This document shows, one piece after another, positions 46,429-55,698 of a stretch of DNA of 64,000 nt. The notes under the pieces were generated by a model. That model was given only the letters and a program-made list of their open reading frames with translations. It was not told the origin of the DNA and searched no databases. Numbering within the stretch: the stretch's first letter is position 1; each line of letters begins with the position of its first letter. The position numbers and the translations under genes were made by a program. The stretch comes from Synaphobranchus kaupii (taxonomy: Eukaryota > Chordata > Actinopteri > Anguilliformes > Synaphobranchidae): NCBI GenBank assembly GCA_029718625.1, contig CM056378.1:64627027-64691026 (forward strand), in the 5' to 3' direction.

Positions 46429-47424
46429 CCCATTTGTCTCCACACATCAAGTGCTTTGCACACACGCTTAATTTGGCTACACAGAAAGGGCTGAAATGTG
46501 CTGGTGCCGCACGACTTCTGGGCAGAATCAGAAAGGTAGTGGCGTTCTTTCATCGAAATACCACCGCAACAGCAGTTATGTGCGAGAAGCAGAGATTGCA
46601 TGACATTCCGGAACTCAAAGACATTGTCACGCGTTGGAACAGTTTGTGGGACATGTTGGGACAGGTTCCGGGAGTAGCAGGCTGCTGTGTGCGCAACTCT
46701 CCTGGACAAACAACTAAGGAAAGGGGCCAGTGGCATGCACACGTTGAGACTGACATCACCGCTGCTGAGGACATAGTAAAGGTACTTAGACCTGTGAAAG
46801 TTGCCACTACTGTCATGTGTGAAGAGAAGCAGCCTACCTTATCTGTCATAGCACCACTTAAGCTAAGCTGCTGGATCACTTCGAGAGCACAGTCAGCACA
46901 CGTTTGAAAAATTGTTTCGTCGCTTATAACGGAGATGAAGCAAACAATGGCTAGAGATCTCAGAGAAAGGTACACAGATGTACAGGAAGTCTTGAATATA
47001 GCATCAGTTCTAGACCCACGTTTCAAGAAGGTCCCTTACATGAGTGAAGAGGAGAGAGACAACTTTTGAGTGTCTCACATCACAGGCTGTGACACTGTGG
47101 GATCAAAAGTTAGGTTGATTTGTCTTAGTATTATGTATAATTACCCTCACCATAGTCAAATTGTTCAGCTCAGCTGACTGCTTTGTTTTTCTTTGTGCAT
47201 CATCTCCAGAATGAGACCGAGCCAGTTGTCTCAGAAAACACAGGACCTACATCGGACGAACCTGACACAGAACCCATGTCCCACTCACAAGCTACAGAGC
47301 CAGGTGTGTTCCTTTTACCTTATTGTTACTTCTATTTAGGCCTTGTTGGCAAGCATTGCATGGAAGTGATATCTTTTTTTTTCCCCCCCCCCTAAGTTAG
47401 GGGTGGACAAAATAGCAAACAACT

Positions 47425-47840
47425 GGATTCCATAAAACATAAAATTGCACGTTTAACTAAAACCTCGACCCTCTATTCTTAACCTGCTTATCTACACTGT
47501 TTTGCGATTCTCATGTGAGTCACTCTCAGCTTGACAATTGGTCATATTATCATGAAAAAATACAAATAATCAAACGAGTAAAATGCTGTTATGTTAGTAA
47601 TTTGTTAGCAGTTTTTTGTTTCTAACAATAGCCATATTTGAGCCATGAATTTTTATTATTTCATGATAATATGATTAATGGTGAACTATGATTAATTTTC
47701 ATGGATAAAAAAAAAGGCTATAATTTAAAAGTTGAACCTGACCTGAGTCACAAAACAGCATAGATAATCAGGTTAAGAATAGAGAAGGTAGCGGTTTTAC
47801 TTAAACACGTGACAGCAATTTTATGGAATCCGTGTATTCA
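47425..47840. mobile_element. Foldback MITE where the hATC exon should be
   Basis: The arms match as imperfect inverted repeats: ggattccataaaa (47432) with ctattcttaacctg (47475) on one side, caggttaagaatag (47769) with ttttatggaatcc (47820) on the other. No clear target duplication was found. It lies between the acidic exon and the last exon of the hAT transposase. Confidence 0.65.
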
Positions 47841-48742
47841 GCAGTGCAGGTGACATTGTAAATTCTCAACAAAGTGTTCTGTCTCCAGAACACGTGGATC
47901 AACTAGTCTTCTTGAAGAAAAACCTCTCAAGGAGACACTGAAAGGCACAATGTATGTACTGTATATAGTAGAAGCCAGGGCAATTCTTACACTGTATGTG
48001 CACAGCACCAAACAGTGAGCTAACAAAGTTGTTAGTAATATAATGGATGTATAGCTGATTATATAATGTTATATCTTCACTGTTCTGAAGTAAAAAGAAG
48101 TACAGTAAGATTTCAGTATTTGTTTACATATTATTTTGTGACAACTGTAGTATCCATTGCCATATAGTTTGGCAAACTGTCTCATACACATGACCTTGTT
48201 AATCACTACATTAGCCTGATTAGGTTCTGAATAGTCATGTTACTCCAATGTATTGTGAAGTACTTGGCCCAGAGAGTGCCTTGTCCTGCTTTTGTGTCGT
48301 TTTCATTTTATTTATTTTTTTTAATTGACAACGAATAGTACTTGTCATGTATTTCATCCAAGTGTGTGCACAGCACAGCTTTAATTAAGTTGCACTATAA
48401 CCTCAGGGTAATTGTTTTGCACTAAGAATTTATTGTAGAATGTAGTTTTTCATCAAGAATGAAAAAGAATATTACTTATCTCAAGATGTTAATAATAAAA
48501 CTGCACTAGAAACATAATTTTGATTGTATGTGTTGTAACTTGATTGAAATTGTGTATATGTCTAATAGCTGGAGCCCAATTTATCGTATAATATCTTGTG
48601 TTACTGTATTGCACCGTATTGAATTGTATCAAACCGTATTGCAGCAAAATTTCACATATCACCAAATATTGAATCGTTGCCTTAAGTATGTATAAAGTAT
48701 CGTATCGTGGTGAAGCCAGAGGTTTCCACCCCTAGTGGTTTG

Positions 48743-49390
48743 ATCCCCTGCCAGGTACTAAAGTGTAATGTAATTTTCCACTAAAACAGTGTGCACATAG
48801 TAAAGTTTTTCCTCATACAAGAATGCCATTTTCACATTAAAGAACATAGTTTTCTTGCAAATGCTAAGAAATTGAACAGTATTAACTGTTCACTATTATA
48901 CTTGTACTTAAAAAGAGGTGAAAGTCTCCCAACATGGTCTGGTAGCCGAATGTTTGTCTACTCACTACCAACACAAGGTTCACCACAGGTTAACGTTCAC
49001 AGTACAGGAACCAATATCCTATTTCTCAGGTACAGAAAATACAGTTCTAACGCCAAATATCATCTGGTTAACATCGCATTGTTGTATTAATGTAAAAAAT
49101 TCTATAAATAACTGTTTCAACAAACGTTCGTTTCACACACGTTCACAAGGCTACTCTCAATCTCACACAAATGCTGTGTCTAGCCTACTTATGGTCTGCT
49201 CTTGTGGTAACTGTGTCTGACTGTGGAGACCGAAGTTTCGAGGCTCGCCCAAGATTTCACAAAAATGATGTGCACTTCAGCGCTGTTCAGTTTATCCTTT
49301 TCACACACAACACAATGTCACCATAAAAATTGACTACTACAAAAATTTACAATAATGTAACCAACAAGCCCTAAAGGGATCGGATTTATA
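48743..49390. other. Intronic DNA, no gene recognised
   Basis: The rest of the tRNA-like unit ends near 48760; beyond it nothing is recognised. The frames at 48791..49220 are not protein-like. Confidence 0.4.
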
Positions 49391-49392
49391 TA

Positions 49393-50789
49393 CAGTTGTG
49401 TTAAAAAAAAATAGCAGTACAACATCAGTAACCTGATGAACCACTGTTATTAGTAATAGTGATATTTCTGCATGGCAAATAATTTACTTGTAGATGTAGT
49501 AGTGTAATAGAAAAACAACAGACCCAACTGTCATGACATGCACGCTGCTTGTTCAGAGTAATTGACTCATTCATTGAAAGGGGCGTGTTCAAAATAATAG
49601 CAGTGTGCAGTTTAATTAGAGAATTCATTCATTCTGTGAAAAAACAGGTGTCATTAATTGTCCTTTATTAAGGAAGAAGGGAAGAAAATGTTTCACACAT
49701 TGTTATAAAATATATTTCCTTCTGAATTGCTAAGTAAAATGGGCCGTTCCAAACATTGTTCATAGGAAAAACGTAATTTCATTAAAAAGTTGATTGGAGA
49801 GGGGAAAACGTATAAAGAAGTGCAGCAAATTATAGGATGCTCAGCTAAAATGATCTCAAATGCGTTAAAATGGCAACAAAAACCCGAAACACGCGGAAGA
49901 AAACGAGCAACTACTGTTAAAACGGATCGAAGAATAGTCAGAATGGCAAAGATTCAGCCAATCATCACCTCCAGAAAGATCAAAGATGATCTAAAATTAC
50001 CTGTAAGTGCTGTTACAGTCAGAAGACGTTTGATCGAAGCTAAGCTATCAGCAAGAAGCCCCCGTAAAGCGCCATTGTTGACAAAACCGGCATGTGCAGA
50101 ATCGGTTAAAATTTGCCAAGGAACACATCGATTGGCCCAAAGAGAAATGGCGTAACATTCTGTGGACTGATGAGAGTAAAACTGTTCTTTTTGGGACTAG
50201 TGGTTGTCGACAGTACGTCGAGTAAGCGAGCAACATCTTGGTTCCAGACAAAAAGGATTGAGGTAATGGAGTGGCCAGCTCAATCCCCTGACCTCAACCC
50301 CATTGAAAACTTGTGGGGTGACATTAAAAATGCAGTTTCTGAAGCAAAACCCACAAATTCACAGGAACTGTGGAATGTAGTTCGTTCATCCTGGGCTGAA
50401 ATACCTGTTTCTAGGTGCCAGATGTTGGTTGACTCGATGCAACGCAGATGCGCAGCAGTTATCAAAAACAATGGTTATGCAACTAAATATTAGTTCAGTA
50501 ATTTAAAGCGAAGTTAAACCTTGAAATATTTCTTCAGTTTATACAGTAAGTGTTTGAGTTTGAAGAGAAAAATGTCGACACTGCTATTTTTTTGAACAGA
50601 TAAATATTCTTTTCCTTTGCTTCCTGTAAAAGAATAAAGCAGACTTGATAAAAATTTGTTAATGCTTTGATTTGGAATTGAATGTGTAATGTTTCCACTA
50701 CATTTGAAATATGGAACGAAAAGCTATTCAAAAATATTTGCACTTTATTCACTTTTTTTAACGCACTGCTATTTATTTGAACACAACTG
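49393..50789 (+). mobile_element. Tc1-type transposon, decayed, internal deletion
   Basis: The ends cagttgtgttaaaaaaaaat and, reversed, cagttgtgttcaaataaata are flanked by TA (49391..49392, 50790..50791). Inner direct repeats (gtgttcaaaataatagcagt at 49586 and the reversed form near 50579) give the IR/DR arrangement. Length 1397 bp. Confidence 0.9.
49790..50493 (+). pseudogene. Tc1 transposase, frameshifted and lacking its centre
   Basis: The N-terminal frame (49790..50155) has HTH segments (YKEVQQIIGCSAKMISNALK), a GRKR linker and PVSAVTVRRRLIEA. After a frameshift near 50110 a [11 protein letters not shown] block (first D, about 50165) is seen, then the sequence jumps to [20 protein letters not shown] (E, about 50305). 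The roughly 100-residue middle with the second catalytic D is deleted. The frame ends at 50493 in NNGYATKY. Confidence 0.88.
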
Positions 50790-50874
50790 TACCACCAATT
50801 CAGCAAAAATTGCAACAGCCTCCAAACATTTCATAGTCTGCAGACAACGTATTGCAACCACTATTAATTATAAC

Positions 50875-51882
50875 TAGGGGTGTGAATCTTTGGCTTCACA
50901 GCGATTCAATTCGATTACGATTCAGTAGATGGCGATTCGATTCAAGGACACTTTTTTTTTTTTGGAACGATTCGATTCGATTCTGTAAACCACGATTCGA
51001 TTCAGTAACTTTTAACCAAAATTCTATATCCATGAAATAAACATGCAATAATGCGAGTGAGACTATCTGTATTCTTCTGAAAGGTGAAAAAATAAACAGA
51101 CAACAGAATTACTTATTAAACATATTTATCCTATAAAAAAAGTAGTCCTGCATAATATTTTATGCTGAATACAAAAATGTAATTAAACATGGCTCAGTTA
51201 TTTTGAACATTTTTCAATAGGCTACATGCTGGCAGGGGAGAGAGTGGGTGGGTGAGTGAGTGAGTGAGTTAAGAGTCAGTGAGCGAGTGAGAGCGGTACT
51301 TCCTTGCAGGCTGACTAGCTCAGTGTTTCCCCTACCATTATCTTGGCCGGGCGGGACAAGAGGGAAAATAAATAATTTTAATGAAAAAAAAAAATAATTT
51401 ATATTATTCTTTTTTTAAAATATATATATAATCTTTTTTTTTATTTTTTTTTATGTAGCTGCAATATTTCCCTTACCGCAGAATGCGGGAATGATCAAAA
51501 TAGCATCTGGAAAAACCCTTGCCAAAACAGCTTCGGTTGTTTTCAATAGCAGCGCTGATATTATGAGGGTGTAATTATAGTTTCCGCCTCTACGCAAAAT
51601 GGCGCACTTTCACCGCCCGGCCTGAAAAAAAATCTAGGGGAAACACTGTAGCTGATGACAGAGTTACGGATTACCGCATTTCACAAAAAAATGTGTAAAC
51701 TAAGTCTTAAAACAATAATCATAATTAAGAATCGCGATTCATTAGATTTAAAGCATTTATATCGATTATTGGTGAAGCCAAAGCGATTCATTCTATTTAT
51801 TTATTTTAGCAGATCGATTTAGTTGCATCGGTAGGACTGACCATCGATTCATCGATGAATCGCATGAATCGTTACACCCCTA
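50875..51882. mobile_element. hAT MITE with GATTCGATT-rich ends
   Basis: The ends taggggtgtgaatctttggc and, reversed, taggggtgtaacgattcatg are flanked by the perfect 8-bp duplication attataac (50867..50874, 51883..51890). Many GATTCGATT words lie near both ends, resembling the ends of the 42755 hAT, so the same transposase type could have moved it (inference). It contains the smaller element 51321..51648. Confidence 0.92.
51321..51648. mobile_element. Nested MITE, CAGTGTTTCCCCTA ends
   Basis: The ends cagtgtttcccctaccatta and, reversed, cagtgtttcccctagatttt are flanked by tagct (51316..51320, 51649..51653), a 5-bp duplication like that of 1529..3113. A second inverted pair (ggccgggcgg and ccgcccggcc) lies just inside. 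328 bp, AT-rich centre. Confidence 0.87.
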
Positions 51883-51890
51883 ATTATAAC

Positions 51891-53980
51891 AATAATCATA
51901 ATCTCTAGTAGGCTAAATACTTTCTTTCACAGTAGCCTAGCTATTATTTTCTTTTCTGATGCACAGATTCCTGGTAAAGGCGTGCGGTGTGTTGTATGAT
52001 TAAGCTTTTGTTAGCTAACGTTTTACCAGAAAAACAGTGGTTTAGGAAGGAACTACAAGCTAAACTACGAAGAGAATCAAAATGCCTTATACGTCCATTG
52101 CAGTACAGAACACTTAACTAAACCTACATGGTCAGGTAGGCTCCCAAAAGATCTCCCGCAGGTAATGTTACACTACTGGAAAATATTACACTGAAACTGC
52201 GCTGTATGCTGCATTCGTTATGAACTCAGCAGCTCGTAGCCCCGACATGGAAGCTCGGAGTTAAGAGCTCGGAGCGTTCCAGTTTGTACCCACCACAGCT
52301 GAAGTAAGAACATGCCGCTAGCGCCTAAAGCTGCAGAGCTACGCTACTTTATCACATAGAGGAAGAGAAAAACGCAAATGGCAAGCCAGTGTTGAATAGC
52401 CTAACGTTACATGTATTTCTATATAATACTAAAAGGCCTATCTTAAAAATTAATTTCAATGTTTAGGCTACTTATGCAATCGGTTTAGGCAGTGCCTCCC
52501 TTGCCACCCTGGAGGAGCCTCCTCTGTTTGAGGATATTTTTTGCATAGGCTACTGCATGTCACTAAACATTAGGCTACAAGGCTACACTGTAAGCAGTAA
52601 TGTTAGCCTACCTTATCAGCTACACAGGAGGACGCAGGAGATTCGGACCATTTTCATACAGTCTATGATTTGGACACAGCTCGACTAACAGACGGATTGA
52701 TTGCAAAAACTCCATACATAGTGCACAATTAACACGCCATCTAACTAGCAAAAACGGACTTGGACATGCCCTAACACTAAGATCGTCAAGATAGAGCCCA
52801 CTGTGTCTGGCTGGAAGCAAAAACTCATCCTATCTAATCATGCAGACAGACAGACAGACACACACATTTCAGGCAGTCATATCACTGCTCAACCAATTTA
52901 CCCTCTCACACCAGTTAACACCCACACACACAAAAACAATTTAAAAAGGCATGTCACATGCTGTGGGATGCGGAAATTATGATTTTCACCGGCATTTTAT
53001 AACAGCATAGAGATATAGCAAATTCAAACAGACATAACAATAAATAGACGAAAATCTTCCTCCTTCCCCCTTATGGGTTCCGGGAAAAAACAATAAACTA
53101 AGATAATATATAACAAGTTTATTCAATAGGATAAACCCCTTGAGATGAACCATCTTGTTTTCGAGGGGGTCCTAAAATGTAATAAACAAATCAAATGCAG
53201 CGAAAGCCTTGATCGGCTTTTGAGTCAGGTTGCTTTTCACATTCAGTCTTGTCATGGACTCTCTCACCTTGCATGCACCCGGTCACAGCCCCGGACCATG
53301 GAGAAGAGCACACCTTTAAGCACCTGGGCGGATTCGATAACACAACCCTGTGCATGCGCTCAATCCACCAGTAGATGAGGCTGAGGCGACCTCCGCCGAA
53401 TCGATAATTGCTGTGAGAGTGATTGCGAATCTGTCAAGTGCTGATCAACTTAAGCTAACTTCTTGACAAGTTCTGAATGAATTCAGTAGCCTATGTTAGC
53501 AAGCTACTTTGCATGATGCTTACCTAAACCACTTGCCTTCCTGTTGTGTCAAAGGAAAGCCTACAGAGAGACTATAAAATGTAGGAATCTCTGGTCGAAC
53601 TGACGTGCGAAGCTTCAGCAGCAGTGCTGACAAACATAACAAAATAACCACTCCCCCATCCTCATAAAAGACATTGGGAAATGTATTTGCCATGTCTCTT
53701 ACCGTAATAATTCTAGCTGAATGACGCCTCCTTAGCTCCTCAGTAATAGCCTAAATCAGATTTTCTAATTGTTTGTTATCTGCCACATAACCATCACACA
53801 CAACTCTGGCACAAACTCTGGATGATTTTCAGCATTTCACAACGTTCAAATTCCACGGAATTCCGTCGGATTATCTGCGACCGCAGATTCCGTGCAGGCC
53901 TGCTAAGTGGTGAAAAACCAATGACTGACTTTTTTACCACCACCTTGCTTTCTCTGGTTTTGTTGCAGTAGTACACAATA
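51891..53980. other. Intronic DNA with minor repeats
   Basis: A 38-bp repeat shared with 42080 lies at 52490..52527; CAGA repeats at 52843..52858. 53845..53905 has a gcagattccgtgcaggcctg motif resembling one end of a hAT. No gene; the frame at 53145..53378 is not recognised. Confidence 0.4.
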
Positions 53981-54200
53981 TTACATTACAGGTATTTAGC
54001 AGACGCTCTTATCCAGAGCAACTTCTTAGCATTTTTTTTTTTTTTTTTTACATATTATCCATTTATACAGCTGGATACATACTGAAGCGATTCAGGTTAA
54101 GTACCTTGCTCAAGGGTACAACGGCAGTGTCCTACCTGGGAATCGAACCTGCAACCTTTCGGTTACAAGGCCAGTTCCTTAACCACTATACTACACTACC
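53981..54200 (-). repeat. tRNA-derived SINE with L2-like tail (family A), copy 1
   Basis: Read on the minus strand it starts with pol III boxes: tagtatagtgg (A) and ggttcgattcc (B, within 54137..54154). It then has a body and ends ctctggataagagcgtctgc plus TGTAA repeats at 53981. The tail is the L2-type stem-loop used for LINE-driven copying. A poly-T run (54030..54049) is a local expansion. It lies 125 bp from the sars1 exon. Confidence 0.9.
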
Positions 54201-54324
54201 AATTCTACCAACAGCAAAACAGCTTTCTCCTGCTGATAAAGCTAACGTAATTTTAGCTTGATTTCATCCTCGCCTGTAGTAGCTCCAGGGAGCAATGCAT
54301 CACGTCGTTAGCAGACCCACTTAC

Positions 54325-54395
54325 CTTCATCTTTTCTCCAATGGTCTTGCTGCACAGGTTCTTAACTTTATTCAAGTTGTCGGCCATGAAACGAC
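54325..54395 (-). CDS. sars1: Seryl-tRNA synthetase 1 (cytosolic), internal exon
   Basis: This 71-bp exon, read on the minus strand, encodes [20 protein letters not shown] followed by KMK. That matches human SARS1 residues about 46-69; the first two bases finish a split cysteine codon. It is preceded by an acceptor ending ttgcag (minus strand, 54401..54396) and followed by a consensus donor gtaagt (54324..54319). Reading-frame phase fits both neighbouring exons. The enzyme charges tRNA-Ser, and tRNA-Sec before selenocysteine conversion, with serine in the cytosol. This exon lies in the N-terminal helical arm that grips the long variable arm of the tRNA. One visible change from human is Met for Arg after RF. 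The upstream exon is not recognised within the remaining 9.6 kb, so it is probably outside the window. Too short for ordinary ORF calls; the assignment rests on peptide similarity recalled from the family plus splice signals. Confidence 0.93.
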
Positions 54396-54401
54396 CTGCA
54401 A

Positions 54402-55420
54402 CCCGCAATCAAAAAGAATGAATCAAAACAGCATTACACAATTCACACGGCATAGCACAAAATGACAGCTTGACATGAACAGGCATGTTGGTTACACTAT
54501 TCTGACGATAGACATATTACTGTGGGATCTCTAAAACCTCAGAGTAGTGTTAGATTTTAGTAATTTCAAAGTTCACTTAGCAACATGTTTCAGTTTAAAG
54601 TAGAATCTGTATGCCACAACATATTAGTGATTTAGGTGCTGAATGGCCTGGGAAATTAGCTATGTTCATTTTCTCCCCCTCTCGCATTGTTAAGTACTAA
54701 TTGTCACCTGCATGAATGCCCCCCTGAGTTTCCTGGGAATCCTAGCCTGGTAGAATAACGTGTGAAATAAAGTTATTGATCTAAGCCCTGAGACAGGAAA
54801 CTAGGAAGACGAATCAGAGATAGGAGTGAAGTAACACAGCCACGAGACTTCCCTGCCTAGCCTACCTTTTGTCATCACCTACATGAAATTTCCTGTTTTC
54901 TGTGTATAAACGCTGGGCCAGTTTGGAGTGTAAGTCATGTTGGACTAGAAGCTGACATAAACATCATGCTAATAAAGAAGATATAGCTACCGTCTTTCAT
55001 CAGGAACCGATTCAAGACCCTCATATTTCTCGAACATAATTGCAAGTACCGGCAACTAACAGAAGTGTAATTGAGAAATACAAAGCAATTCTTCAGTAGA
55101 ATGTGCATCTGCCTGTTAAGATAGCCCCTTTTACACACCCCGCTCACAGGAAGGTGCTGTTCTTTTTTCTGATAATGGAATAAGTTTAAAGCCATAATTA
55201 CCAGTTTATTGCATCTGCCATATCCACATATATATAGTATATATCCGATGATGTGTTAAAAAGGAAGGAGGAATCTGTGCTCTGTCATGTGTCCTGTTTT
55301 TTTTTTTATGTTGGCTGATATTTGAGCAGGAAAAAATTTATTGAGAATATAGAAGAAATGGGAGTAAATCCAGGCATTTTGCAAAAAGACAAGTCTCTAA
55401 AATAAGATAAAATCAAATTT
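54402..55420. other. sars1 intron near the exon, nothing else recognised
   Basis: No repeat or frame of note; one minus-strand frame (54935..55195) shows no domain. Confidence 0.4.
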
Positions 55421-55424
55421 CAAG

Positions 55425-55698
55425 GGTAACAAAGCACTAAAACCACTTATTTTAGAACTGATACATTTGGTTTTGATACATTTGATACAAGTGTTACTGA
55501 TCCTGGTCCAAATCTTAACATTTTACTGCAGTCAGCGCAAAACAGCATAAACCCAAAGGATCTGGCTCAAAAGTGTCTCTAGTGGTAAAACGTTAGGTAC
55601 TGCACGTCCAGTCTGTCACTAGCCAGAAACTTCATCCAGCTGATGTATTCCTCCCGGTGACAAAATTTAAACCTGTACAGCTAAGCCCTGAAGTTTTA
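55425..55698 (+). promoter_or_regulatory. Promoter-like repeat, copy 2, first part
   Basis: Matches 10236..10530 (shared ggtaaaacgttaggtactgc and tgatcctggtccaaatctt) up to ccctgaagtttt, where the L2 LINE begins. The inverted CCAAT box of copy 1 is changed here (cactagcc). The second part resumes at 59447. Confidence 0.7.

Larger units (their letters stand above)
42932..47941 (+). pseudogene. hAT (ZBED-like) transposase, multi-exon, interrupted
   Basis: Pieces in order: a BED zinc finger start (SAVWKHFRFAQ, about 43091) whose second half (TTNFAVHLKRKH, about 44580-44615) is cut off by a TTAA element; the RNase H-like body 44715..45140 with AITTDGWTLCSTEPYVTTTS and ALITDNASNM; continuation 46429..46912 (HIKCFAHTLNLATQKGL, then DIVTRWNSLWDML) after a hAT MITE; then DVQEVLNIASVLDPRFKKVP (about 46974-47033); an acidic exon 47210..47303 with splice signals; and a C-terminal LSPEHVDQLVFLKKNL exon ending at 47941. 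The hATC dimerisation core expected before the last piece is missing; a foldback element sits there. Not functional. Confidence 0.85.
42755..48734 (+). mobile_element. Full-length hAT transposon with ZBED-like transposase, heavily nested
   Basis: The ends taggggtgtaacaattaatc and, reversed, taggggtggaaacctctggc are flanked by the perfect 8-bp duplication gtggtttg (42747..42754 and 48735..48742). Subterminal regions are rich in CGAT and CGTAT words. It carries a broken transposase gene and three secondary insertions (43195..44573, 45141..46428 and about 47425..47840). Of the total 5980 bp, the first two later insertions account for 2.67 kb. Confidence 0.92.
27920..54324 (-). other. sars1: sars1 intron between the two exons, 26.4 kb
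   Basis: Bounded by a gtaagt donor at 54324 and a ctgtag acceptor at 27920, both on the minus strand. It is filled by an L1 LINE with a Tc1, nested TTAA elements, a palindromic Tc1 derivative, several hAT elements, a second Tc1 and a SINE. Coding elements inside lie on both strands. No additional sars1 exon was seen in it, and the phases of the two flanking exons join cleanly without one. Confidence 0.85.

Noticed and set aside
53981..54200. A functional tRNA gene on the minus strand
   Set aside because: A and B boxes are present but the sequence runs on into a SINE body and L2-like tail, and a second copy exists at 60001..60222.
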